This document shows positions 8,810-16,864 of a stretch of DNA of 64,000 nt, piece by piece; the stretch's first letter is position 1; each line of letters starts with the position of its first letter. This DNA is from Paenibacillus sp. XY044 (GTDB taxonomy: Bacteria > Bacillota > Bacilli > Paenibacillales > Paenibacillaceae). The notes under the pieces are model-generated. The model searched no databases, had not been told where the DNA came from, and worked only from the letters and a program-made list of their open reading frames with translations. Location of the stretch: contig NZ_NQMO01000006.1 of the NCBI RefSeq assembly GCF_002257645.1, forward strand, positions 372,001 to 436,000, read 5' to 3'. The translations under genes and the position numbers were made by a program.

Positions 8810-8881
8810 GAAAAATCCCCTCCAAGTAAACTTTAGTGCGCTTTCTTAGCACTTGTCTACTCAAAGGGGATAATATCACAA

Positions 8882-8901
8882 GCCTGGGGTCTCTCTTTTT
8901 T
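8882..8901. terminator. Right arm of the terminator split by the IS
   Basis: GCCTGGGGTCTCTC plus six T; partner of 7570-7590. On its own this arm lacks a complementary strand within 1.3 kb, so termination for both convergent units should be weakened. Confidence 0.8.
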
Positions 8902-8902
8902 C

Positions 8903-10648
8903 TTATTTGTCCGCTCTGAGCATCGCGCATCCGTATGCCGGCAGCTTCACTTCAAGCTTGCCTTGGCGGGCAGCCGCGGCTTTGCCTGTGCGGATATCCG
9001 TCCAGCTGGATTCCTCCACATCGACCGAGAGGGTGCCCTCTTGAGCCGAATTGTTCATCAGAACGACGATCTTGTCGTTCTCGTCCTCGCGGGAGTAGAC
9101 CAGCTGCGTGCTTCCTTGCTCCGCGGATAGGAACGTCAGTCTGCCGGTGCGGAGCGCGCTGTATTGATGGCGCAGCGCGATCAGCTCCTTGTAGAACGCC
9201 AGCAGGTCCTGGTCCTGCTTGGCGGAATCCCACTGCATGCACTTGCGGCACTCAGGGTCTTGACCGCCGCTCAGGCCCACTTCATCCCCATAGTAAATGC
9301 ATGGGGTCCCGGGGAACGTAAACTGGAACTGGGCGGCCAGCTTCATTTTATCCTTGTTCCCCTCGCATTTGGTCAGCAGGCGGGGTGTATCATGGCTGTC
9401 CAGCAGGTTAAACGCCACCTCGTTCGCCTGGCGCGGGTACCGGGAGAGCTGCTTGCCGATCGCATTGGCAAAGCCTTTGGCATCCGTAACCCCGTCGACG
9501 AAGAAATCGAGCGCTGCGTTGGTGAATGGATAGTTCATGACGGCGTCGAACTGGTCTCCCTGCAGCCAAGGCGAGGACTCGTGCCAGATTTCGCCGAGAA
9601 TATAGGCGTCCGGTTTGGCCTGCTTCACGACCTGGCGGAACTCGCGCCAGAACTGATGGTCGACCTCGTTGGCCACGTCCAGGCGCCAGCCGTCGATGTC
9701 GGCTTCCTTGATCCAGTATTCAGCGACCTTCAAGAGATACTCTTTCACTTCGGGGTTTTCGGTATTCAATTTCGGCATGAGCGGCTCAAAGGCAAACGTG
9801 TCGTAGGTCGGTACGCCGTCCTCCACGCCGATCGGGAACTTGTGGATGTGGAACCAGTCCTTGTAGCGCGACTGCTCCCCTTTTTCCCGCAGGTCAAGGA
9901 AAGGGGCAAACGTCCGGCCGGAGTGGTTGAACACCGCATCCAGCAGCACGCGGATTCCCCGCTCGTGGCAGGCCGCGACGACCTTCTTCAGCAGATCGAT
10001 ATCTCCGAATTGGGGGTCGATCGTTAAGTAATCTTCGGTATCGTATTTATGGTTGGTCGTCGCCTTGAAAATCGGCGTGAAATAAATCGCATTGATGCCC
10101 AGCTCGCTCAAATGGTCCAGGTGGTCGAGCACACCCTGCAGATCCCCGCCGAAGAAATTGTCCCGCTCGGGCTTGCCGCCCCAGGGCAGCGTTCCTTTCG
10201 GGTCCAGCGACGGATCGCCGTTCGCAAAGCGCTCAGGGAAAATTTGATAAAAGACCGCGTCCTTTACCCATGCCGGCACTGTGAGAATATCGACCGGATT
10301 GATGAAAGGATACTCGAACAAACGGTCCGGGGTCTTGGGCGGCTCCGGAAGGAAATCGTATTCGGTCATCCAGTACTTTTCCTTGCCGTCCTCCAGCAAA
10401 AATCCGTATTTCAGCCGGCGGTAGGGAGGCGTCACTTCGCATTCCCAGTAGTCGAACAGTTCGTCGGAAACCAGCTTGATCATCGGGATATACTCCATCG
10501 ACTCATCCCAGATGTACTTGTCGCCGGCCATGGCCGAAACCGAGGTCACGTCGTCTCGTTTGGTGCGGATTCTCAGGTGGATGGTACGTCCATCATAAGC
10601 ATAACACCAGTTCAGTTTGGGGCGGTGATACACAGCTTCCAGCAGCAT
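8903..10648 (-). CDS. Neopullulanase/cyclomaltodextrinase-type GH13
   Basis: 581 residues from ATG 10648, chosen for GAGGAGG at 10657-10663; an in-frame start at 10732 would sit upstream of the leader hairpin. An N-terminal CBM34-like beta domain (1-~120) precedes the (beta/alpha)8 barrel. The four GH13 regions are intact: DAVFNH (237-242), GWRLDVANE (nucleophile Asp 324), GEIWHE (acid/base Glu 353) and LLDSHD (Asp 420). There is no signal peptide, so it acts in the cytoplasm on imported maltodextrins, cyclodextrins or pullulan fragments. Length and the N-terminal domain favour subfamily 20 (maltogenic amylase, neopullulanase, cyclomaltodextrinase), which cannot be told apart by eye. No maltodextrin transporter is adjacent. 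Confidence 0.92.
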   Translation of the reverse strand: MLLEAVYHRPKLNWCYAYDGRTIHLRIRTKRDDVTSVSAMAGDKYIWDESMEYIPMIKLVSDELFDYWECEVTPPYRRLKYGFLLEDGKEKYWMTEYDFLPEPPKTPDRLFEYPFINPVDILTVPAWVKDAVFYQIFPERFANGDPSLDPKGTLPWGGKPERDNFFGGDLQGVLDHLDHLSELGINAIYFTPIFKATTNHKYDTEDYLTIDPQFGDIDLLKKVVAACHERGIRVLLDAVFNHSGRTFAPFLDLREKGEQSRYKDWFHIHKFPIGVEDGVPTYDTFAFEPLMPKLNTENPEVKEYLLKVAEYWIKEADIDGWRLDVANEVDHQFWREFRQVVKQAKPDAYILGEIWHESSPWLQGDQFDAVMNYPFTNAALDFFVDGVTDAKGFANAIGKQLSRYPRQANEVAFNLLDSHDTPRLLTKCEGNKDKMKLAAQFQFTFPGTPCIYYGDEVGLSGGQDPECRKCMQWDSAKQDQDLLAFYKELIALRHQYSALRTGRLTFLSAEQGSTQLVYSREDENDKIVVLMNNSAQEGTLSVDVEESSWTDIRTGKAAAARQGKLEVKLPAYGCAMLRADK

Positions 10649-10668
10649 CTCATTTTTCCTCCTCACGC

Positions 10669-10717
10669 AAAAAAGGCACAACCAGGGTCCATATAATTCA
10701 GCCCGAGGTTGTACCTT
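10669..10717 (-). promoter_or_regulatory. Terminator-like hairpin in the GH13 leader
   Basis: On the minus strand the arms AAGGTACAACC (10717-10707) and GGTTGTGCCTT (10683-10673) pair over 11 bp with one G-T, followed by six T (10674-10669), then the ribosome binding site at 10663-10657. It lies downstream of the predicted promoter (10763-10791), so transcription of the GH13 gene must pass it. This suggests attenuation; no clear antiterminator was found by eye. Confidence 0.55.
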
Positions 10718-10762
10718 CATTTTGGGTAACATAGCCTTTAAATTGGAAATGCTCGTAGCTAA

Positions 10763-10791
10763 AATATAGCATGATTCCTTCTGGGCTTCAA
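10763..10791 (-). promoter_or_regulatory. Sigma-A-type promoter of the GH13 gene
   Basis: On the minus strand TTGAAG (10791-10786), a 17-bp spacer and TATATT (10768-10763). It predicts a leader of roughly 105 nucleotides. Confidence 0.6.
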
Positions 10792-10910
10792 CCTGTAAAA
10801 TTGTGCGGCTGATGAACGTGCGCTCCTCCTCATGGGGCGAAATAAGGTATAATCACAATGAAATTACCTTGGAAGCTTATGCCTGGAACAGACAGAAAGG
10901 AACGATATCA

Positions 10911-11585
10911 TTGAACGTATCTTTGTTATATATCGAAGACGACGCCGAGATCGGCGAATGGGTCTGCCGGGACCTGACCGAACGCGGGTATCAGGTGGAC
11001 TGGCAGCGCAGCGGTGAAAGAGCCGCTGAGCTTGCGGCCAACTGCAAGCTTGTTATTCTCGATGTCATGCTGCCGGGCCTGGACGGATTTACGGTTGGAC
11101 AAAGGCTGAAGAAGGCGTACCCGGAGCTGCCGATTCTGATGCTGTCCGCACGAACGTCCATCGACGACAAGCTGGAGGGGCTGCAGTTTGCCGACGACTA
11201 CGTCACGAAGCCGTTTCACCCCGATGAACTGGCGGCCCGTATCGAAGTGCTGCTCCGCAGATCGGGATCGGTCGCGTCCGATGTGCTGGAACTGAAGCAC
11301 TTGTCGGTATACGAGCGGGAGAACCGGATCATGAACCGCGAGACCGGGGAAGAGATCATCCTGACCGGCAAACAGTATCAAATTTTCAAGTTCATGCTCC
11401 GGCATTTGGGCCAGATCCTGACCAAGGAGCAGATCTATGAGGGCGTGTGGGGCGAGCCTTATTTCGACGGGGACAAAACGCTGATGGTCCATATCCGTTA
11501 TCTCCGCGAGAAACTGGAACGCGACCCGGCTGCGCCCGAAATCATTGAAACGATCCGCGGTGTAGGCTACCGCATCAAGGCATGA
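10911..11585 (+). CDS. OmpR-family response regulator
   Basis: 224 residues from TTG 10911, supported by AGAAAGG at 10894-10900; an upstream in-frame ATG (10803) would add 36 non-homologous residues. Receiver domain with phospho-acceptor Asp 51 (VILDVMLPG) and the KPF motif near residue 100, then a C-terminal winged helix (trans_reg_C) with the typical RYLREKLERDP...IRGVGYRI ending. It overlaps the next gene by 4 bp (ATGA). Together with the kinase and the ABC genes at 14144-16523 it resembles lantibiotic-sensing pairs such as SpaRK. Confidence 0.92.
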   Translation: MNVSLLYIEDDAEIGEWVCRDLTERGYQVDWQRSGERAAELAANCKLVILDVMLPGLDGFTVGQRLKKAYPELPILMLSARTSIDDKLEGLQFADDYVTKPFHPDELAARIEVLLRRSGSVASDVLELKHLSVYERENRIMNRETGEEIILTGKQYQIFKFMLRHLGQILTKEQIYEGVWGEPYFDGDKTLMVHIRYLREKLERDPAAPEIIETIRGVGYRIKA

Positions 11586-13012
11586 AGAAGGGTACGCGCG
11601 GAAAGTTCCGCGGTTCGCTGCTGTCGAGGTACCTTTTAATTATTATCATCGCGCTGCTTTTTATTCCGGTTGTGTTTCCTGCGGCGCTGATCGGATACCA
11701 GATCGTCAATTTGAATATCATCGATCCGCTGTTCCCCTCGGAGCCGGAGCAGGAAAACCCGTACGCCGGTCTGCGTCTCGAGAGAGCGTGGCATCAGGAA
11801 GCCAAGCGGCTGAAGGACAAAACCCCGGAGCAGATCGATGCCAGGCTGAAAGCGCTCAGCCAAGAGTACGACAAGGCAGCCGTGTTCTGGGTTGACGGAC
11901 AGGGCAGGCTCCGGGCGCCGGGGGGCAGCAAGCTGGATCTTCCAAAGCAGTGGAACGCGTCGGATGCGATGGCTTTTATGAAGAAATACCGGGAATCCTA
12001 CGGGAAGTTTACGGTGGTGGCTTTTATCGGGGATACAGAGTCCCTGGGCAAGGGGTTTATGGTCATCGAAGTGCCGAAGGAAGTGCAGAGCACCCGCAGC
12101 GACGCATTGTCTGGCAGGGCATTCAACACCGTCTACGTGCTGATTCTACTGATGTTTCTGGCCTTTATCGCCGTCTCGTGGATGTTCTTTGTGAACATGA
12201 GAAGGCGGCTGCTGCGCCTGCAGCATGCCATGACGGTGCAGGGAGAGAACGGGCTGCCGGAGCCGATCCGGGTCAAAAAGGAGGATGAGATCGGACATCT
12301 GGAAAGCGCGTTTAACGGAATGGTCGCCAAGCTGGGCCGCAGCTTGAAGCGCGAGCGGGAAGAGGAGGAGCTGCGCAAGCGGCTGATCGCCAACCTGTCG
12401 CATGACCTGCGTACGCCGCTGACCGTCATCCGGGGCCACGTCCATACGCTGCAAAAGGAGCCCCTCTCCGATCGGGGCCAGGAGCTGCTGAAGCTGACCG
12501 AATCCAAGCTCGGCGATTTGGGCGGACTGATCGATAACCTGCTGTCGTATAATCTGTTGACGAGCGGAAGATACACCCTTCATCCGGTGCAGGCCGACGT
12601 GCTGCGGATCGTGAGGGAAAGTGCAGCCGCTTGGTATCCGCTGTGGGAAAAGGAACATTTCGAGGTGGATGTCTCGCTGCGGGAAGAACCGCTGTGGTGG
12701 CTTGTCGATATCCAGTGGTTTCGGCGGATTCTGGATAACCTGTTCCAGAACGTGTTGAGGCATGCCCATTCCGGTTTGTATATCGGAATCACTACCGAGA
12801 CGGCCGCGAGCAGGACGGCGATCGTTATTTCCGATCATGGCCAGGGTATGCAGTCATCCTCCGGTGATAAGGGCGCAGGGATTGGTCTTGCAATCGTCGG
12901 CTTCCTGACCCGGGAGATGGGGTTGTCGATGCTGATCGAGAGTAGTCCGCAGGGAACGAGGGTGTTACTGTACCCTGCGGGTACGGAGAAACCGGGGCTG
13001 ATGATCAAGTGA
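11582..13012 (+). CDS. Sensor histidine kinase, HAMP type
   Basis: 476 residues. Helix 1 at 16-42, an extracellular domain of ~140 residues, helix 2 at 184-205, HAMP (~206-262), HisKA with His 274 in NLSHDLRTPLTV, and HATPase_c with N-box FQNVLRHAHSG and G-boxes SDHGQGM and GAGIGLAIV. Translationally coupled to the upstream response regulator. The sizeable outer domain suggests an extracellular peptide or envelope ligand; which one is not visible from sequence. Confidence 0.92.
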   Translation: MKKGTRGKFRGSLLSRYLLIIIIALLFIPVVFPAALIGYQIVNLNIIDPLFPSEPEQENPYAGLRLERAWHQEAKRLKDKTPEQIDARLKALSQEYDKAAVFWVDGQGRLRAPGGSKLDLPKQWNASDAMAFMKKYRESYGKFTVVAFIGDTESLGKGFMVIEVPKEVQSTRSDALSGRAFNTVYVLILLMFLAFIAVSWMFFVNMRRRLLRLQHAMTVQGENGLPEPIRVKKEDEIGHLESAFNGMVAKLGRSLKREREEEELRKRLIANLSHDLRTPLTVIRGHVHTLQKEPLSDRGQELLKLTESKLGDLGGLIDNLLSYNLLTSGRYTLHPVQADVLRIVRESAAAWYPLWEKEHFEVDVSLREEPLWWLVDIQWFRRILDNLFQNVLRHAHSGLYIGITTETAASRTAIVISDHGQGMQSSSGDKGAGIGLAIVGFLTREMGLSMLIESSPQGTRVLLYPAGTEKPGLMIK

Positions 13013-13191
13013 TGCATTTGGGCTTGAGCGATCGAATTATGAGCGAGAGAACTAATTCCTGAGTTGGAGTAACCTAGATGAAGGCAGGAAGCAAAGCTGC
13101 TCTAAGGTTGAAGGATTGAGTCATGAATGTTGAAGTGACCAAATCATGACAACTAGAATAAAACCGCTCAGGGGTTGGATTAACCTCGGTG

Positions 13192-13218
13192 GAGTCAGGG
13201 GATGCCCCTGGCTCTTTT
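13192..13218 (+). terminator. Terminator-like hairpin
   Basis: GAGTCAGGGG (13192-13201) pairs with CCCCTGGCTC (13205-13214) with one wobble and an ATG loop, followed by TTTTG and more T. Plausible terminator of the two-component operon ending at 13012. Confidence 0.65.
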
Positions 13219-13313
13219 GTTTTTGGATGCCCGTTTGCTGCAGTGGTTTACCTTGTTTGCTCCACTTCAATTCAATTTTTCTGGACACTCCCTCCAGAAC
13301 GTCGAAGCACGGG

Positions 13314-13339
13314 AAATAAGTGCAATAGTGCACTTATTT
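13314..13339. repeat. Perfect 11-bp palindromic repeat
   Basis: AAATAAGTGCA and TGCACTTATTT flank ATAG, followed by a degenerate half copy (TGCACTTTTGCAGTTAATT, 13372-13390). It looks like part of a dispersed intergenic repeat, but only this locus is visible here. Confidence 0.5.
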
Positions 13340-13438
13340 AGTTAAAAGAGGCTCTACACGCGGAAATTAGATGCACTTTTGCAGTTAATTTAGAGATTGG
13401 CTAGTTAGTTCACGGAAGTTGTGCAGCGAGTTGGCCAT

Positions 13439-13496
13439 AAAAAACCGCACCTCATCTGCTAGTTGATATTGATATCTACCAAATTGAGGCGCAGTT
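13439..13496 (-). terminator. Terminator of the minus-strand GNAT gene
   Basis: On the minus strand AACTGCGCCTCA (13496-13485) pairs with TGAGGTGCGGTT (13454-13443) with one wobble and one mismatch, then six T (13444-13439). Confidence 0.7.
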
Positions 13497-13539
13497 CCGG
13501 TCAGATCGGTTTTCTGTATGCTTTCACGTGATGAATATT

Positions 13540-13989
13540 TTAGATGTTAAAGGATTTGATGAAGTTTTTCTGATCCTTGGTGAACACGTATCCACGGCGT
13601 TCGTAGAATCGATGGGCCTGAACGCGGCTCGGATGCGACAGAAGTTTGACTCCGGAGAACCCATGGCTTCTTCCCCACTGTTCCAGACGGCTGATCAGCA
13701 TGCTGCCGACCCCTTTATTCCGGTGCGATTTTTTTACGACAAACCCCAGAACGTTGACCAGGGAATCGGAAAAGAGCAGCTCATAAGGACTGCCGTGAAT
13801 GTATCCGACGACTTCTTCATTTTGCTCGCATACAAAAATGACATCCTTCGTCTTCGCCGTGATGGTTTCAATCTTCTTCTTCACCCGGTCTTCGGTAAAC
13901 AACCGCAAATCGGGATTGAAATCCTGATTCAATACGTAAATATCGCGGTAATCCGATGCTGCAATCTGCCTAACTGTGCAATCCGTCAA
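13540..13989 (-). CDS. GNAT family N-acetyltransferase
   Basis: 149 residues from TTG 13989, chosen because GGAGG lies 7 bases upstream; the frame continues to 14031 without one. The acetyl-CoA site is clear (VLGFVVKKSHRNKGVGSMLI, R/Q-x-x-G-x-G/A type), followed by the C-terminal HRFYERRGYVFTKDQKNFIK motif. Substrate unknown. It is convergent with the two-component genes and divergent from the ABC exporter genes, so it interrupts what would otherwise be one regulator-plus-transporter block. Confidence 0.85.
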   Translation of the reverse strand: MTDCTVRQIAASDYRDIYVLNQDFNPDLRLFTEDRVKKKIETITAKTKDVIFVCEQNEEVVGYIHGSPYELLFSDSLVNVLGFVVKKSHRNKGVGSMLISRLEQWGRSHGFSGVKLLSHPSRVQAHRFYERRGYVFTKDQKNFIKSFNI

Positions 13990-14143
13990 TGTTACGCCTC
14001 CAATCGTCAAGGAATGACAAGTTTCTCTCATTTATGGTAGAGGCTGGCGCGGATTTTGGCAATGGAGATTTAAACGAAATTTAAACTTGGGACGGCCTGT
14101 CTTTTAACCTTCGCCCGGTAAGATGGGTATCGAGGTGATGATC

Positions 14144-15058
14144 GTGAGTGAACTCGTGATACAGACGAGGAATTTGAACAAAAAATACCGCGGCCGCTAT
14201 GCCGTACGCAATTTGGATTTGGAAATCGCCAAAGGGGAAATTTACGGCTTTCTCGGACCGAACGGAGCCGGCAAGACGACGACGATCCGGATGCTGCTCG
14301 GCCTGATTCGCCCGACCGTGGGCTCCATCGAGATTTTTGGCAAGGATCTGAGGAAGGATAAAATGAACATTCTGCGCAAAGTCGGATCGCTGGTCGAATA
14401 TCCTTCGAACTACGGCCACCTGACGGCCGTGCAGAATCTGGAGGCGATCCGCCGCATTCTCGATGTGCCGAAAGCGCGCATTGACGAAGTGCTGGAGATC
14501 GTGTCCCTGACGAGGGATGCGAAGCGCCCTGTCAAAGGATATTCGCTCGGGATGAAGCAGCGGCTGGGCATCGCCGCCGCGCTGCTCGGAAGCCCCGAGC
14601 TGCTGATCCTCGACGAGCCGACCAACGGGCTGGATCCGGCCGGGATCCACGAAATCCGCGAGCTGATCCGCAGCATGCCGAAGCAGCACGGGATTACGGT
14701 GCTGGTCTCGAGCCACCTCCTGTCCGAAGTCGAGCAAATGGCCGGGACCGTCGGCATTATCCGCGAAGGAGAAATGGTGTTCCAGGATACGATCGACAAC
14801 TTGAAGCAGCAAGCTTCTGGCGGATTCCGCCTGGTCGTTTCGGAGCCGCAGGAGGCGTTGGTGCAACTGCTCGGACAAGGTTATACCGGCCGGATGGAAG
14901 ACGGGGCGATCAAGCTGGACCAGCTGAGCGACCCGGAAGTGGCGCTGCTTGTCAAGCGCCTGGTGGACAACAAGCACGCGATATACCGGGTGGAAGAGAA
15001 GCGCCGGTCATTGGAGGATATCTTCATGCAGGTCATCGAGCAGGGGGGATTCTCATGA
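14144..15058 (+). CDS. ABC transporter ATPase, lantibiotic-immunity/BcrA type
   Basis: 304 residues from GTG 14144 (GAGGTGAT at 14132-14139); in-frame ATGs at 14123 and 14138 lack a proper ribosome binding site. Walker A GPNGAGKTT (38-46), signature YSLGMKQRLG (133-142) and Walker B ELLILDEP (152-159) place it in the BcrA/SpaF/NisF-like group, also by its C-terminal ~80-residue domain. It works with the two permeases at 15055 and 15780. Probable role: expelling a lantibiotic or bacitracin-like peptide from the membrane, controlled by the two-component pair at 10911-13012. Confidence 0.9.
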   Translation: MSELVIQTRNLNKKYRGRYAVRNLDLEIAKGEIYGFLGPNGAGKTTTIRMLLGLIRPTVGSIEIFGKDLRKDKMNILRKVGSLVEYPSNYGHLTAVQNLEAIRRILDVPKARIDEVLEIVSLTRDAKRPVKGYSLGMKQRLGIAAALLGSPELLILDEPTNGLDPAGIHEIRELIRSMPKQHGITVLVSSHLLSEVEQMAGTVGIIREGEMVFQDTIDNLKQQASGGFRLVVSEPQEALVQLLGQGYTGRMEDGAIKLDQLSDPEVALLVKRLVDNKHAIYRVEEKRRSLEDIFMQVIEQGGFS

Positions 15059-15777
15059 TGGTGGCGCGCGCGCTGTCGGCCGACTTTCTGAAAATGCGCC
15101 GCAAAGGGATATGGCTGCTCGTCATTTTGGGCTCGGTCGGACTGCTGGCGATGCAGGCACTGAATTTCGGTCTCCGGTACGACTATTTGCTGCAGCGCTA
15201 TCAGGATGACCCGTGGGCCGGGTTGATCCAGGAGATCTTCTCGTTCGTCCCGATCGCCCTGTTCCTGGGCTCGACGCTGATCGCTTCGCAAATCGCCAAT
15301 GTCGAGCACGGCAGCAACTCCTGGAAGCAGCTGCTGGCCCTGCCGATTTCGCGGGGAGCGGTGTTTACGGCCAAATACCTGCTGGGGGTCATTGCCTTGG
15401 CGGCGTCTTGCCTGATTTTGTCCTGCGGAACCGTCGCCCTGGGGCTGATCCTCAAATTCAGTCCGGACAATATTCCGTATTTGACGATTCTGAAGCTCAG
15501 CTTTGTGCCTTTCCTGGCGGCGCTGCCGCTGTTTGCCCTGGAGCTGTGGCTGTCCCTGACGTTTAAAAATCAGGCGCTGCCGGTCACCCTTGGCATTACC
15601 GCAGCTATCGCTTCGCTATTCGCCGGGAATTATCCGGAATGGTTTCCGCTGGCCTGGCCTCTCCTGTCGTTCTACGGAAAGGCATCCCCAGTTCTGCCGG
15701 TAGGTGGAGGCATCATCTTGGCATTTATCATTTATCTGGCGGGTATGGGGCAGTTCCGCGGAAAGGATGTGGACTAA
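15055..15777 (+). CDS. ABC-2 permease, lantibiotic-immunity type
   Basis: 240 residues, six predicted helices. It has the family pattern of an N-terminal amphipathic ...ADFLKMRRKGIW... stretch, a first helix pair, and the conserved EHGSNSWKQLLALPISR loop that is typical of SpaE/EpiE/BcrB-like permeases. Overlaps the ATPase stop by 4 bp. Confidence 0.88.
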   Translation: MMVARALSADFLKMRRKGIWLLVILGSVGLLAMQALNFGLRYDYLLQRYQDDPWAGLIQEIFSFVPIALFLGSTLIASQIANVEHGSNSWKQLLALPISRGAVFTAKYLLGVIALAASCLILSCGTVALGLILKFSPDNIPYLTILKLSFVPFLAALPLFALELWLSLTFKNQALPVTLGITAAIASLFAGNYPEWFPLAWPLLSFYGKASPVLPVGGGIILAFIIYLAGMGQFRGKDVD

Positions 15778-15779
15778 AG

Positions 15780-16523
15780 ATGCGAAGTTACTTTCGGGTA
15801 TTGTCCGCCGAACGGCTGAAGATGTCCCGCTCCTTGATCGTGCTGCTCGTCCTGGTCAGCCCGCTTGTCTCGATTCTGGTGGGGCTGCTGTCGAACGTCG
15901 ACAGCGAGCAGCAGCCGTGGCTGGTGCTGCTAAGCGCCTTGAGCATGCTGCATGCTCTGCTGTTCATGCCGATCATGTCAGGGATCTTCGCCGCCTTTAT
16001 CTGCCGCTACGAGCATCAAAGCGGCGGCTGGAAGCAGCTGTTGGTCCTGCCGGTGACCCGGTCAGGGGTGTTCCTGGCGAAGTATACGGTGATTATCGTC
16101 TTGCTGCTGACCATGCAGGTGCTTTTTCTCGGCGCGCTGCTGCTGGTCGGCACCGTGAAAGGCCTGCCCGGTCCGATTCCGTGGACGGAAATCGGCCGCA
16201 GCCTGCTGGGCGGCTGGGTCGCCTGCCTGCCGCTGGCAGCGCTGCAGCTGGCCGCCTCGCTTATGTGGAGCAGCTTCGCGGCTCCGCTGGCACTGAACGT
16301 CATGTTCACCATCCCGAACATGCTGGTGGTGAACTCGGCCACGTACGGTCCTTACTACCCCTGGGCTCAGCCGTTTCTGGCAACCATGCCGGCGGGCACG
16401 ATGGAGGGAGGCGGCTTCGGAGCGCTGAACCTGCCGTTTGAGAGCCTGATGATTACGGTCTTCGGCAGCTTCGTGGTCTTTTTCCTGATCGGATGGATCT
16501 ATTTCCGGGTGAAGGAAGTATAG
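15780..16523 (+). CDS. ABC-2 permease, lantibiotic-immunity type (second)
   Basis: 247 residues from ATG 15780, 2 bp after the previous stop with AAAGGA upstream. Same architecture as its neighbour, including the signature loop YEHQSGGWKQLLVLPVTRSG, so the two are distant paralogues forming a heterodimer such as SpaE/SpaG. Ends 138 bp before a terminator. Confidence 0.88.
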   Translation: MRSYFRVLSAERLKMSRSLIVLLVLVSPLVSILVGLLSNVDSEQQPWLVLLSALSMLHALLFMPIMSGIFAAFICRYEHQSGGWKQLLVLPVTRSGVFLAKYTVIIVLLLTMQVLFLGALLLVGTVKGLPGPIPWTEIGRSLLGGWVACLPLAALQLAASLMWSSFAAPLALNVMFTIPNMLVVNSATYGPYYPWAQPFLATMPAGTMEGGGFGALNLPFESLMITVFGSFVVFFLIGWIYFRVKEV

Positions 16524-16661
16524 AAGCGTAAGCCTGGAAATTGGCCGGAACCAAGAAGAAAGAATGATACCCGGAATTAAGAAGTACAGAGGCCGGCATA
16601 ATTTACTGTAATTTTCCTGAAAAGGGGTTTGGGTTGCAGAAAATTCGGGTAAAGCAAACTA

Positions 16662-16693
16662 AGGGCGTCTCCGCTGGGGGCGCTCTTTTTTTT
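16662..16693 (+). terminator. Terminator of the lantibiotic-type exporter
   Basis: AGGGCGTCTCC (16662-16672) pairs with GGGGGCGCTCT (16676-16686) with three wobbles, GCT loop, then eight T. Confidence 0.85.
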
Positions 16694-16807
16694 GTGGCGG
16701 TGGAACGAGGTGGTGCTGTTCTCCGGAGTACCCCATAACCGGCGACTATTCACAAAGCGAATATAACATGATATATTATTTTGAGGTTATAGAATTTAAA
16801 AATGAAT

Positions 16808-16830
16808 GTACATCGATTGAGGTTTTTCTT
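16808..16830 (+). repeat. Copy 1 of a GTACATCGAT...GTTTTT motif
   Basis: GTACATCGATTGAGGTTTTT followed by CTT. Closely similar strings occur at 57297-57320 and 62370-62393, all between genes. Function unknown. Confidence 0.45.
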
Positions 16831-16864
16831 TTATTGTTGACCCAGAGACAGAGGAGGTTGCAAC

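Larger units (their letters stand above)
7594..8878 (-). mobile_element. IS3-family (IS150-like) insertion sequence
   Basis: 1285 bp, ends TG...CA. The terminal inverted repeats are about 25 bp with 18 matches: left end TGGAGTTACCCCC and right end (reverse strand) TGATATTATCCCC, both followed inward by a shared AGTAGACA. The flanks are CAA (7591-7593) and CAA (8879-8881), a 3-bp target duplication as expected for the IS150 group. It carries orfA and orfB on the minus strand with an A6G frameshift site. orfB has a one-base deletion, so this copy is probably not autonomously active. Confidence 0.92.
13013..13539. other. Gene-free stretch with terminators and a palindromic repeat
   Basis: No convincing coding region; a 70-codon frame at 13121-13333 on the minus strand has no ribosome binding site and crosses a terminator. 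The stretch holds two terminator hairpins (13192-13218 and 13439-13496) and an AT-rich palindrome (13314-13339), so it looks like a repeat-bearing spacer between the kinase and the convergent GNAT gene. Confidence 0.6.
16524..16864. other. Intergenic region before the mannan locus
   Basis: Contains the exporter terminator (16662-16693), AT-rich DNA that must hold the promoter of the GntR/LacI regulator, and a copy of a recurring motif at 16808-16830. No coding region seen. Confidence 0.6.

Noticed and set aside
9164..10027. 287-codon plus-strand frame inside the GH13 gene
   Set aside because: Antisense to a GH13 enzyme with all catalytic residues; no start signal.
13121..13333. 70-codon minus-strand frame
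   Set aside because: No ribosome binding site, crosses a terminator hairpin and part of a repeat.
14081..14977. 298-codon minus-strand frame opposite the BcrA-type ATPase
   Set aside because: Shadow of a gene with intact Walker and signature motifs.
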